Shown here: positions 43,804 through 53,314 of the stretch, piece by piece
Position numbering within the stretch: position 1 is the first letter of the stretch
How the letters are laid out: each line of letters starts with the position of its first letter
DNA from: CAYVOV01 sp964453525
GTDB taxonomy: Bacteria > Chloroflexota > Dehalococcoidia > Dehalococcoidales > UBA2162
Length of the DNA stretch: 64,000 nt
Direction of reading: 5' to 3'
Assembly (NCBI GenBank): GCA_964453525.1
Contig: CAYVOV010000019.1
Location: forward strand, 1 to 64,000
Translations under genes and position numbers: made by a program
The notes under the pieces: generated by a model
Told to the model about the DNA's origin: nothing
What the model saw: only the letters and a program-made list of their open reading frames with translations
Database searches by the model: none

Positions 43804-44994
43804 CTAAAGAACACCTTCATCAGCAAGCTGACTGATTTCACCATACGTATAACCGAGCATTTCAGACAGCACCTGATGGTTATCTTGGCCTAGGTATGGG
43901 GCAGGGTAGTCTATCCTACCTGGAGTTTTGGATAGTTTGAAAATAGAACCGGGGACTTTGACTTTTCCGGAAATTACCTGCTCAACTTCGATGATGGCAT
44001 TCCGGCTTAATAACTGCGGGTCATTGCACACTTCCGAGAAGGTTGGAAGTTTTGAGCATGGTATATCGGCATCCCTGAGTATGCTTTGAAGTTCTTCTGT
44101 GGTCCTTGTTTTAGTCCATTCCTTAACGAGGTTATCAATTTCATCTCTGTATTTAACACGCTCGTTCTGGTTTGAATAAAGCGGAGTATCCAGAAGGTCT
44201 TCTCGTCCCATTACGGTGTAAAGCTTTCTAAGCTGGTCAAGGACACCGGCCATAATGAAAATTCTGCCATTCTTGGTAGGGTAAAGATTACATGGTATCA
44301 TTGCTGAGTGCTGATTACCTAACCGGGGTGGCTCCTCTCCATTAAGGAAATAATAGGGGGCATATTCAATAGAAGTTAATTGCCAGATACTCTCCTGCAT
44401 TGAAATATCGATAGTCTGGCCTTCACCCGTTCTTAGCCTGTGAAACAAAGCTCCAACGATGGAAAATGCAGTAAAGAGACCGGAAGAAAAATCGGCAATC
44501 GATACGCCGCACCGGGTAGGATTATCTGGAAAGCCTGTAACCACGGTCATGCCTCCCATTGCCTGTGCAACAGGGTCGAAACCAGGATAATCCCGTAACG
44601 GACCAGTCTGGCCATAAGCAGAAATCGAGGCATATATCAGACCGGGGTTGATTCTGCAAAGTTCCTCGCTGCCAAGGCCAAGTTTGTCCATCGTACCCGG
44701 GCTGAAATTCTCGACGACAACGTCGACTTTTCGCGCCAGTTCCTTGCAGATATCAATACCTTTCTTTTCTCTTAAATTCAAAGAAATACTTTTTTTACCC
44801 CGATTCAAGTTGATGTAAGGACCGCCTTCCATTCCCTCCGTATGAGGTACGTCGTTCCTTGTCAAATCTCCCGCACCGGGTCTTTCAACCTTGATAATAT
44901 CGGCACCGAAATTTTTTAAAAGTAATGTGCAAAACGGTCCTGCATAGACTTGAGTAAAATCCAGTACTTTAGTCCCCTCTAATATACTTGCCAT
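43804..44994 (-). CDS. CaiB/BaiF-family CoA transferase (family III)
   Basis: 396 residues. The N-terminus (GTKVLDFTQVYAGPFCTLLL, GADIIKVERPGAGD) and the catalytic Asp169 (GVSIADFSSG) match family III CoA transferases, which move CoA between carboxylic acids through a mixed anhydride. The middle and C-terminal parts (STQESI-like SMQESIW, then LGQDNHQVLSEMLGY) are complete. Together with the acyl-CoA dehydrogenase and 3-hydroxyacyl-CoA dehydrogenase genes it fits breakdown of organic acids. Its start precedes a 240 bp gap. Confidence 0.9.
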   Translation of the reverse strand: MASILEGTKVLDFTQVYAGPFCTLLLKNFGADIIKVERPGAGDLTRNDVPHTEGMEGGPYINLNRGKKSISLNLREKKGIDICKELARKVDVVVENFSPGTMDKLGLGSEELCRINPGLIYASISAYGQTGPLRDYPGFDPVAQAMGGMTVVTGFPDNPTRCGVSIADFSSGLFTAFSIVGALFHRLRTGEGQTIDISMQESIWQLTSIEYAPYYFLNGEEPPRLGNQHSAMIPCNLYPTKNGRIFIMAGVLDQLRKLYTVMGREDLLDTPLYSNQNERVKYRDEIDNLVKEWTKTRTTEELQSILRDADIPCSKLPTFSEVCNDPQLLSRNAIIEVEQVISGKVKVPGSIFKLSKTPGRIDYPAPYLGQDNHQVLSEMLGYTYGEISQLADEGVL

Positions 44995-45235
44995 TGATTC
45001 TCCCTTGTGTATTTCCTTGTTATTAGAGCAAGTTAGTGTGTTATTTAAAGGCTATCAATTATAAACTATTGACGCCGGATGTTAATAGTGTACACAAAAC
45101 CTTTCATGCTATTGGCAATCTTGCATAATATTTTTGTTCATGGACTACCAGTAACATGACCGCGGGACTCAAAGCAGAGGTGTAGCCAATCTTGGGAAAA
45201 GGTTACAATTTGGGCCGGATTATTTAAAAGAAACG

Positions 45236-45928
45236 TTAAACACCGCATCGATATCCTAAACCACGTTCATTTAAAATAACCCTATCTCTATCACCTAGGA
45301 GAATAAGTTTGTTGCGTAGCCGAAAGATGGTCGTCTTTAATAAATAGTAATCATTTTGATATTCTTTTCCCCAGACGCTCGTCAAGAGGGCTTTATTCGA
45401 TACAACATTTCCCATGTTTTGGATTAGCATAGCTAAGAGAGTGAACTCAGTCGGTGTTAGATGAACACGTTGATTAGAGACAAACACTTCCTTAGTATCG
45501 AAATGAATTGTCAATCCATCGGGTAATACTAAAAAATGTTCCGTGTCAAATTCTTCGGTTTTTCGGAAAAGGGCATCACATCTAGCTGATATTTCAATCG
45601 GACTATAAGGTTTAGTTATGATATCATCCGCCCCTGCTTCTAAAAGCCTGCTGTGATTATCAGCCATACATTTTTCATTTAGCACGATTAGAAAGGCATT
45701 TGAGCACCGTCGGATTCTTTCTATCAAGTTAATTTCAGCTGTATTAGGAAATCCACAATAAAGGATTATAAGGTTGGGTTCAACAGATGAGATAAGAGCT
45801 TCAATATCAACAGTGCTACTCCCGATGATTATCAGTACGTCGGAGAATCGCTTTCTTAGATGGGTGGAGATGTTATCGATATCTTTAAAATCATTCCCTA
45901 TAATGATGACTTTCATTTGTTCATTCAC
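45236..45928 (-). CDS. OmpR-like regulator with Asp-less receiver
   Basis: 230 residues: a receiver-like domain (1-120) and a C-terminal OmpR winged helix (PTEFTLLAMLIQN, then FRLRNKL and ERGLGYRCG). The phosphoacceptor position at the end of strand 3 reads LIILY (Tyr57) instead of Asp; one acidic residue (Asp13) and the switch Lys106 (ITKPYSP) remain. It therefore probably does not respond to phosphorylation. No histidine kinase lies nearby. GTG start with no clear ribosome site. A structured leader lies just upstream. Confidence 0.8.
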   Translation of the reverse strand: MNEQMKVIIIGNDFKDIDNISTHLRKRFSDVLIIIGSSTVDIEALISSVEPNLIILYCGFPNTAEINLIERIRRCSNAFLIVLNEKCMADNHSRLLEAGADDIITKPYSPIEISARCDALFRKTEEFDTEHFLVLPDGLTIHFDTKEVFVSNQRVHLTPTEFTLLAMLIQNMGNVVSNKALLTSVWGKEYQNDYYLLKTTIFRLRNKLILLGDRDRVILNERGLGYRCGV

Positions 45929-45949
45929 TCTTAGAAAGGAGGAAATTAC

Positions 45950-46035
45950 AATATACAGTATTCCCTCCTTGTTATAAAAATAATAAAGGCATCATTTTTC
46001 AGTATTTCTTAGTAGAAAATAATGCCTTTACTTTT
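45950..46035 (-). promoter_or_regulatory. Hairpin leader with GGAGG, copy 1
   Basis: On the minus strand AAAGGCATTATTTTC pairs with GAAAAATGATGCCTTT and is followed by ATTATTTTT and then AAGGAGGG. It looks like an intrinsic terminator directly ahead of a ribosome site, in the leader of the OmpR-like gene. The unit recurs at 49447. Confidence 0.5.
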
Positions 46036-46160
46036 CGATTTCCTTCCATCTCATATACATTTTTAGCGAGTAACCAGGAAATCGCATAGCATATTTTAAA
46101 TAATACGATTTACAGGATACTACAGCATAATAAATGATAATGTCAAGTCTTGAGCAAGAA

Positions 46161-46410
46161 GGTTCTGTTTGCATTTGGTAGTTTTTCTTTACCTCACCCT
46201 TTGCCCCTCTCCGGCCTTAAATGCTTTTAAACAATTCTCAATGGTTCAGGGCGGAGAGGGGAGAAACAGAGAGAGGGGGGCTCTGCCCCCTCTCTCAAAC
46301 TCCTTCCCCCTCAAACAATAATATAATATCGACAATAAACGGGTACTGTTTGAGGGGGATAAAGAGGGTGACAAATTTATACCAACCAAGACCGAATAGT
46401 ACCAGCAAGA
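46161..46410. repeat. MITE-like repeat with a nested palindromic insertion
   Basis: The outer parts (GTTTGCATTTGG ... and AAACAATAATATAATAT, then GGGTACTGTTTGAGGGGG) match the repeat at 38255. About 100 extra bases interrupt it, carrying their own inverted repeats (CCCCTCTCCG/CGGAGAGGGG and GAGAGGGGG/CCCCCTCTC). Confidence 0.65.
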
Positions 46411-47271
46411 ATGCATCAGAGACAGCTTACTGAATCTGTAAAAGTTATTAGGGTTTGCCATGCTAGGCTTTGGAGCTTGAAAACCAAGACTGGAGAAGGT
46501 TATCTTGCTGATAAAAAGGAGGGAAGGTAACTTACTGTGAAGGAGCAACGCGATCATAAAGAGCTTGTCAGCATCGATTAGGCAAGCAGACAGGCAAACA
46601 GTGCTCCAGCACGAATAGCGGACTGGAAAGCCACCCCGGCAAATCCGACAACCGTCACCAAGCTAAGAAAGGGGGTAGAAATAGTATGAGACGCCTCGAC
46701 TTTGGTAAAGATTATATCCCTCACCCTTAGGCTGTCAACGGTAAAGGCTTTATTCGAGCTTTGGTTCACCCTTAACAGTCCGGTGGTCTTGGGATAAGAC
46801 TTCTGGTAGCGGGTCGAGGAAGAAACAATAGCAGAATCATCTGGCAGAATAGAAAATTCACTATAGGAAGATAGCCCGAGACTCTTGACACCCTACGTAG
46901 CGGTAGAGATCCCTGTACTTGTCTGTTGCATTCCTTTAAATGTAGTCGTTTTCAGGTAAGAGGTTAGATTTGGTATAAAAGGCGGCAATGTCAACTCTTT
47001 GAACTACATTCTGCCAGGTGGACAGGTATGACCTCCGCAGGATCTGAAATTCTAGAATATCTGCCTCGAAGACGTTATTGGTAGGGTTATCGGATAAATA
47101 CTTCTAAGAAGTGCTGCTATCAACCTGATCCGATATGAGTTATAAAAGTTAGTTAGCATTCTAATCAATAATATAATGCGGATTCCGATGAAATCGGCCA
47201 CCTTTCTGCTCCAAATCAGCCAGAAACGATGACATCAGTATGAGAAGAAGAAAGAACCCTGTTTCCAGTAT
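46411..47271. other. Gene-poor stretch, possibly decayed
   Basis: No recognisable gene in about 860 bases. A minus-strand frame from about 46880 to 46578 stays open for roughly 100 codons (with DSLRVRDIIFTKVEASH and a hydrophobic end) but has no start with a ribosome site and matches nothing I know. It may be the remains of transporter genes once linked to the binding protein at 47343. Confidence 0.35.
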
Positions 47272-47307
47272 TAAGGGGCACTCCCCAGTCATGGGGAGTG
47301 CCCCTTA
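47272..47307. terminator. Strong hairpin terminator
   Basis: TAAGGGGCACTCCCC and GGGGAGTGCCCCTTA flank a six-base loop, followed by TTTGTT on the plus strand. It lies just beyond the end of the binding-protein gene on the minus strand. Confidence 0.75.
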
Positions 47308-47342
47308 TTTGTTCCAAGTTTCTCAAAGCCCGGAACCGATGC

Positions 47343-49221
47343 CTAGTATCCCATTTCTTTTTTCAGTTCCTGGTCTATCCAGGCATATTGAAGCCAGCCG
47401 TTGTGTTCAAACTCGATTACATTCATTTCACCATGATATCTCTTCAGCCACGGCTGCCATATGACATTTAGAAACTCTGTTGGCACATCACAGTAATAGA
47501 CCTGGTGAGTTTGATACGCGGCTAATTTCTTGACCAGTTGATACCACTCATCTGACCAGGGCACAGCCTTACAAATTTCTAGGTAGCCCTCATCTATTAT
47601 CGGGTCACTGACTCTAGAAAAATTGAAGTAGCCACCCTGCCGCACAATCTCGAAAGTTCCGGCCACACCATTGGAAGGCCAGGCCGTGCTTATCATCTGA
47701 TTGTAAGTCTTTTTGTTGGTAAGATGAGAAGAGACAGACTGCTCTACCAGATCAAGACTCAGGTCAACGCCAATTTTGTCCCAGTAGGCCTTGAGCATGG
47801 AGATAAAGTCCGCATTTCTTTGGGTGACGACCATTTCGCATTTAAATCCATCGGGATAGCCGGCCTTAGCCAGTAGCTTCTTTGCCTCTTCCGGGTTATA
47901 CTCATAAATTTCCTTGGTGTCAAAGCCGTCGGGTGCCAGGCCGAGTTCCTCAAGCGGAGTGTAGGCCTTCGACCATTCTTTCTTTTGGAAAGAAGCTATA
48001 GGATACTGGTATATAACAGCGTTTCCCTGGTAGTACTCATCTATGAGCTCCTGATAGTTTATCCCCATCATCAGCGCGCGCCGGACATTGATGTCAGTGA
48101 AGGGTAGCTCTGGCTTGTCAAGCCTGTAACTTGGCATCATGCACAGCCCGAGATACTTTCGTGATTGTAGCTCGGGGTTAGTCCCTTCTAACTCGGCTAA
48201 TTGCTCCCAAGTCACACCGGTGTATCGGTCAGCCTGGCATGTCCGTATTGCTGCTAATCGGGTAGAAGCATCAGGGATGACAAGGATCTTGACGGTGTCT
48301 ATATAGGGGAGCTGGTTCCCCTGGATGTAGGGGTCCTTTTCCCAGAAAGTGGGATTCTTGACGAAACGGTAAGAGGAGTTGGGAACACAACTATCCATCA
48401 TGAAGGGTCCGGTGCCAACAACATTAGACCAATCTACACTACTTCCGTATTTCTCTATCACTTCATGCGCGTAATGCTTTATACACTGACAGACAAATCT
48501 GTGTGTGAAATACTGGTGTCCCGGGGGAGTCTTAACCACCACCGTCCATTTATCAGTGGCATATGCATCAACCGGGGCATCCGCGAGAGCAAGGAAATAA
48601 GCTCCGCTTGTTTTTTGGTCAATATAGTTACGTCTAATGTTATAGACGGCGTCATCAGCAGTAAATTCTCTCCCGCCGACCAGTTGGCTGGCCTCAAGCT
48701 TGGGGTTATACGAAAAGTGAACCCCTTTACGGATGTGGTAGATGACGGTGTCATCACCTTCAAACTCCCAGCTTTCGGCCAACTCGCCCTTATTGAACCA
48801 AAAGTTCGAGTAAAAGCTTATGTTGTAGTCGCTCTCTTCGGTGCCGGCTGGCCCCATTGTCCAGTCTCCGGTACATAGTTCTTTAAGTAGGTAGCTTCCC
48901 CAACTACCAAATTGCATAGGCCCCCATCCAGTCTCATCCCAGGTGATAGTGTCAGAGGTCACAACTGTAGTATATGTCCCGCCGTATCTTGGCTTTTCGA
49001 AGGTTTTTTCTACTACCGTTCCATCCTTCTTGGTCAGTTTCACCGTTAGCATTTGTGCCTCTGGGTAGTACCTCCCCTTCTGCCACTGTGCCCTCTTCTT
49101 CCTCTTCTTCGCCTATTACCACTTCTTCTTCTTCCTCCACGGTGGTTGTTCCGCATGATGCCACTATTAGACAGAGCACCATCAGAAGACTGATGCATAT
49201 CCAAACGATCTTCACTTTCAT
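47343..49221 (-). pseudogene. Family 5 oligopeptide-type binding lipoprotein, frameshifted
   Basis: The N-terminal frame (to about 49077) has a lipoprotein signal ending IVASC and a Glu-rich linker. The main frame (47343 to about 49070, 570 residues) is a SBP family 5 protein (KPRYGGTYTTVV, then EFTADDAVYNIRRN and DASTRLAAIR). The main frame can be extended upstream as GRYYPEAQ and would join perfectly if one G were removed from the GGGG run at 49074-49077. Either a real frameshift or a homopolymer sequencing error. No permease or ATPase genes adjoin. AAGGAGG precedes the ATG. Confidence 0.8.
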
Positions 49222-49446
49222 CACCCATGCACCTCCTTATTAAACAGATATTATAGTTTCATAATTAGTGCCAAGTAACAATGTGTAAAATCCATACAAA
49301 TTTCATATCACCCCCCTTTATTGGCTGGTCTTGCCACACCTTGCCACGGAGGTGAATAATGGCATTTAGCATTACTATCAGGCTAGAAAGAAACCTGTGT
49401 AAGCCTCATTGATGCGGCAAAACCAGCATCAATGCTTTGGTTTATT

Positions 49447-49543
49447 CAAAATACAGTGTTCCCTCCTTATCAATAAAAAAGAATAATGAAGGTATCTTAT
49501 CTGCGTGTTTCTTAGCAGAAAATAATGCCTTTGCTTTTCGATT
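49447..49543 (-). promoter_or_regulatory. Hairpin leader with GGAGG, copy 2
   Basis: On the minus strand AAGGCATTATTTTCTGC can pair with GCAGATAAGATACCTT, followed by a TTTTTT run and AAGGAGGGAACACTG. It is homologous along its length to the leader at 45950. It lies about 220 bp upstream of the binding-protein gene. Confidence 0.5.
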
Positions 49544-49565
49544 ATATTGAGTTTTCATTCATTTT

Positions 49566-50642
49566 CTACATGAATGATATAATATTCCTTCGCGCTTCTC
49601 CCCTTTTTACCACTTCTATGGCATCATTTATCGTATCGATAGTGTAGTGTTTTGTAATAAGCTCGTCCAACTTCAGTTTTCCTGCCTTGTACAGGTCAAC
49701 TAGCTTCGGAATATCTTCATTAAAATTTGTAGTGCCCATAAAACTTGCGGTAATCACTTTTTCATTATCGATTATATCCATTGGAAAAACAGACATGTTC
49801 TGTGTAGCCAGACCGACTATTACAGCAATACCCTGCCTTCCAAGCATAGCTATACCCTGCTCGATGGCTGAAGTAACGCCGACTGTTATGATAACACTTT
49901 CCGCTCCATAACCCTTTGTTAATTCTTTTACCTGCTCGACCGGATCGCCTTTAGATGCGTTTACCAGGTGAGTTGCACCAAATGCTCTTGATGATTCCAG
50001 CTTATTATCCAGCACATCAATGCCTATTATCGGGTACGCACCTGCTATAGAAGCACCCTGTATGGCGTTCAGACCGACTCCACCGACGCCGATTACCACG
50101 CAGCTTTCCGCAGGTCTTACCTTAGCTTTGTTTATTACTGCCCCGTAGCCTGTTATGACACCGCAGGCAAGCAGGGCAGCCCGGTCCATAGGCATATCTT
50201 CGGGAATCTTCACTACCTGTGACTTATCCACCATGCAGTATTCGGCGTAGGAACCAACCCTGAGCCCATGATAAACCTCTTTCCCCTCTTTTGTCTTCCA
50301 CCTGCTTTCGCTGTCAAGCGGCCATGTAGCATTACACATACTCGGTCTACCGGTTTTGCAGTACCTGCACTCACCACAGGAGCGAAGCAAAGATACTACA
50401 ACTCTGTCACCAGGCTTTAAGTTATTTACTCCTTTACCAACTTCTTCAATGAATCCTGCAGACTCGTGTCCCGGTACGAAAGGCAGTTGAAAGGGTAAAT
50501 CTCCGTTTATAAAATGCAGGTCGCTGTGACAGATCGCAGTCGCTGCCAGTTTTACTTTAACTTCACGCTCATGCGGTAATTCCATTTCAAGTTCCTCGAT
50601 AACGAGGGGCTTTCCATATTCATAACATACTGCTGCTTTCAT
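49566..50642 (-). CDS. Zinc-dependent alcohol dehydrogenase
   Basis: 358 residues of the medium-chain dehydrogenase family. Catalytic zinc ligands Cys38, His59 (GHES) and Cys160; structural zinc ligands Cys89, 92, 95 and 103 (CGECRYCKTGRPSMC); NAD motif GVGGVGLNAIQGA. It resembles class III/acyl-CoA-linked dehydrogenases that oxidise alcohols or hydroxyacyl compounds. Ribosome site GGAGG before the ATG. Monocistronic. Confidence 0.9.
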   Translation of the reverse strand: MKAAVCYEYGKPLVIEELEMELPHEREVKVKLAATAICHSDLHFINGDLPFQLPFVPGHESAGFIEEVGKGVNNLKPGDRVVVSLLRSCGECRYCKTGRPSMCNATWPLDSESRWKTKEGKEVYHGLRVGSYAEYCMVDKSQVVKIPEDMPMDRAALLACGVITGYGAVINKAKVRPAESCVVIGVGGVGLNAIQGASIAGAYPIIGIDVLDNKLESSRAFGATHLVNASKGDPVEQVKELTKGYGAESVIITVGVTSAIEQGIAMLGRQGIAVIVGLATQNMSVFPMDIIDNEKVITASFMGTTNFNEDIPKLVDLYKAGKLKLDELITKHYTIDTINDAIEVVKRGEARRNIISFM

Positions 50643-51019
50643 AGTTACCTCCTACATCTGAAAGAAATAATATGAGAACGCAATCGGATATCAATATAGA
50701 TATCTTTTTCTAATTCTAATGTCAATAACATAAAGTAACATTACGGTAACATTTAAGAAATCTGAGGTAAACTCCATCTCTAGGACAAGAGAGGGACGAT
50801 GTTAAGGTAAGGATCCGCAGTCATTAATAATTACGATGCAAGGTATTCTACCGCACTATTATTAATGGTTACTACCGAGCTGGGGAGGAAGGTGAAGGAC
50901 TCGGCCGACGTTCGGTATCCAAACGTCTTACGCGGCTGCTCAATTTATAGAACCAGAAATAGTTACCTAGCAGTGCGCCTGAGTAACGGATGGATTGCCG
51001 GTTATTAAAGTGGGAAGTA
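50643..51019. other. Intergenic, no intact gene
   Basis: AT-rich next to the dehydrogenase start, then a stretch that may be the worn C-terminal end of the transposase described in the next entry. I cannot read a frame in it. Confidence 0.35.
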
Positions 51020-51290
51020 ACACTCCGAAAGGTCTTTTGGTATTCTTTACCGCAGCACTGGTGGCAAGACTGTTCTGTGATTCATCTTATCCGGCGGTAT
51101 ATAGACATCTATTCCATGCGCTGTGAGATTATTTATTGCATCACTAGAGAAGTATCCAGCATCGGCTGACATCTGGAGTGGCTCTCGCCTTTATTGACCT
51201 AAACAATTTCCATCATCGGCTCTGTCTGTCCCATGTCTGCAGGCTTGTTCGTAACCTCAGCCACCACCATTGTCTAAGGCGGGGCCGCAG
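51020..51290 (-). pseudogene. DDE transposase remnant (IS1182-like)
   Basis: On the minus strand one frame reads VVAEVTNKPADMGQTEPMME. Another, after a shift, reads MSADAGYFSSDAINNL, then HGIDVYIPPDKMNHR and LPPVLR-stop-RIPKDL. ADAGY and YIPPD followed by PPxLRGRIP are characteristic of IS1182/IS4-type transposases. At least one frameshift and a stop break it, and neither end nor inverted repeats can be found. Confidence 0.7.
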
Positions 51291-51752
51291 TTTCCGAAAC
51301 ACTGGCTCACCATACTCAGAATGGCAGCTCCACCAAACCGGAATGCCGATAAAATGTTACCACAATGTTACTTAATATTTATTGACATTGGAAAAAAATA
51401 TGTAGATATATTAATGTATAATGTTTGTACCCCATTAGGACAGGTGATTAATGTAGACCACTCCTATAAGATTGAAAAGCAAGATAAGACAAGGCTCTTG
51501 AAAGAAAACACTCACAATTCGAAATAGAAGTTACTTTAGGTATATTAAGAAAAGGACCAGTTGCCAAGATAGCCGCCAGATGTGTGAGCAGACTATTAGG
51601 AACTACAGAACGAGGCGACCAGTATTTTCAGCAGAGGCCGTGCTCGAAGAAAAGTAAGATAAAAATCTTGTTGCGCGAAACAGCAGAATGGATATAATCT
51701 TAATTAACTAGAAGCAAATTCTAAATATAATTATAAATCTAAGGAGGTCGAA
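51291..51752. other. Intergenic with possible promoter
   Basis: TTGACA at 51382 with an AT-rich -10 region about 17-19 bases on could be a promoter for the iron-sulfur gene at 51753. A short plus-strand frame (IFIDIGKKYVDILMYN) has a sugar-kinase-like look but breaks quickly and is not called. Confidence 0.35.
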
Positions 51753-52916
51753 ATGAAACTTCAGAACAAGGACCAAATATATCGCAATCTGCAAGAACAC
51801 ATCGATGTACCACCGGGTACCTTTCCAGCTGCTGAATCAGGGACGGATATTAAGTATTTAAAAACCCTCTTCACCCCTGAGGAAGCACAAATCGCCTTAT
51901 ATCTTTCCCCTATAAAAATAGCACCAATAAAGACTATTTACGAACGTGCCAAGAAAGGCGGCATATCCCTGTCGATCGAGGAGTTTCAAGAAAAGATAAG
52001 TGAGATGGAGTTTAAGGGACTTGTCGTATCATACGAGGAAGGCTATACGGAAAAGCAGTATAAAAACGCTGGTGGCGGCGGCGGTGGAATGATAGATTTC
52101 CAGGTAGATAGGATTTCGAAGGATTTAGTTGAAGCCATAGATAAATATCACGAAGATCTCTTTAAGGTTAGGGAGAAGGAAAAAGCCAAAAAAGCGAATG
52201 TTCCGGGTCTGCGTCAAATCCCTGTGCAGAGAGCTGCTCCTCGGTCGGACAAATTTCAGGTACGAAGATATGACGATGTCAGGTGGCTTATACAGAACAA
52301 TCCAGGTCCGTTTTCGATAGCCAACTGCATTTGCCGGCAGATGAAGGATATGCGAGGTATGCCCTGTAAATACTCTGACCTGCGCGAGACCTGTATACAG
52401 ATTTCACCTGACCATGCCAGGAGTTATCTTGCCATGGGGATTGGGCGTTCTATCACCAGAGAGGAACTCTTTGAGAAATTAGACCAATTTGAAGAGGCCG
52501 GATTTATCCTCATGCCGGAGAATTCTCAAAAGCCTGAGAATATCTGTGTCTGCTGTGGAGACTGCTGCGGACCTCTGGGTGCGATACTGAAATCTCCCCG
52601 CCCGGCCGAATTGTTTGCCAGTAGTTACTATGCGGCAGTTGATCCCGAACTTTGCACCGGGTGCGGTACCTGCGTTAATCGGTGCCAGCTGGAAGCTCGG
52701 ACTCTGGTTGACGGTAAGGCTACTATCAATCTCGACCGTTGTATTGGCTGCGGGAACTGCGTTGTGACCTGCAAAACAAAAGCCAGCCAGCTTCACAAAA
52801 AGAAGAAGGAATGGATACCTCCGATAAACAAAGACGCCACCCTTGCAGCGCAACTAGCAGCCACCAGTAAGACAAAAGCAACACGAGCAACCAAGAAGGC
52901 GACACGCAGCAAGTAG
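51753..52916 (+). CDS. Winged-helix/4Fe-4S protein, paralogue 1
   Basis: 387 residues. Residues ~40-100 (TPEEAQIALYLS, then FQEKISEMEFKGLV) form a winged-helix-like domain. A cysteine-rich middle follows (NCICRQ 192-194, Cys205, Cys214, and CVCCGDCC 265-272). The C-terminus is a two-[4Fe-4S] ferredoxin domain (Cys301, 304, 307, 311 and 330, 333, 336, 340), then a basic tail. AAGGAGG precedes the ATG. It looks like a redox protein with a DNA- or protein-binding front; the role is unknown. A paralogue follows at 53315. Confidence 0.8.
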   Translation: MKLQNKDQIYRNLQEHIDVPPGTFPAAESGTDIKYLKTLFTPEEAQIALYLSPIKIAPIKTIYERAKKGGISLSIEEFQEKISEMEFKGLVVSYEEGYTEKQYKNAGGGGGGMIDFQVDRISKDLVEAIDKYHEDLFKVREKEKAKKANVPGLRQIPVQRAAPRSDKFQVRRYDDVRWLIQNNPGPFSIANCICRQMKDMRGMPCKYSDLRETCIQISPDHARSYLAMGIGRSITREELFEKLDQFEEAGFILMPENSQKPENICVCCGDCCGPLGAILKSPRPAELFASSYYAAVDPELCTGCGTCVNRCQLEARTLVDGKATINLDRCIGCGNCVVTCKTKASQLHKKKKEWIPPINKDATLAAQLAATSKTKATRATKKATRSK

Positions 52917-53102
52917 CAAGGACGATTTTGGCGTGCTCTCAACGAGTGGTAGGTGTGAACGTAAACAAACCAAGTCAGCCTGGAGTTATTGTTCATAGCA
53001 CCCAGAACATGACCAGAGGATGGTAGTTTTGTCCTAAGTGATTTAGGCTAAGATACAATCTTCGATAACAGAATGGTATAGGGGGCCGTATAGTTATAGC
53101 TG

Positions 53103-53147
53103 AAGACTATGATTAGAGTCCGGAGGGAGTGGTCTAATCATAGTCTT
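53103..53147 (+). terminator. Perfect 15 bp hairpin
   Basis: AAGACTATGATTAGA and TCTAATCATAGTCTT form a perfect stem with a 15-base loop, followed by GCTTCTTG. It lies between the two iron-sulfur paralogues and separates their transcripts. Confidence 0.55.
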
Positions 53148-53314
53148 GCTTCTTGAATAACTTTGGGGAGACCGGGGAGGAAAAGGCTAGTTGAATGCTA
53201 TAGTTATGACAGGCAGAATCGCCGGGAAAACAACAAGAAAATACTACCTCCAGAAGGAATGCCTAAGCGTTGGCAGGTGATTTTTTCAGTGCTAACACAA
53301 CAAAGGAGGATAAA

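Noticed and set aside
51270..51527. Plus frame with IFIDIGKKYVDILMYN
   Set aside because: Slight sugar-kinase look, but the first part reads the antisense of a transposase remnant and the frame ends after about 50 residues.
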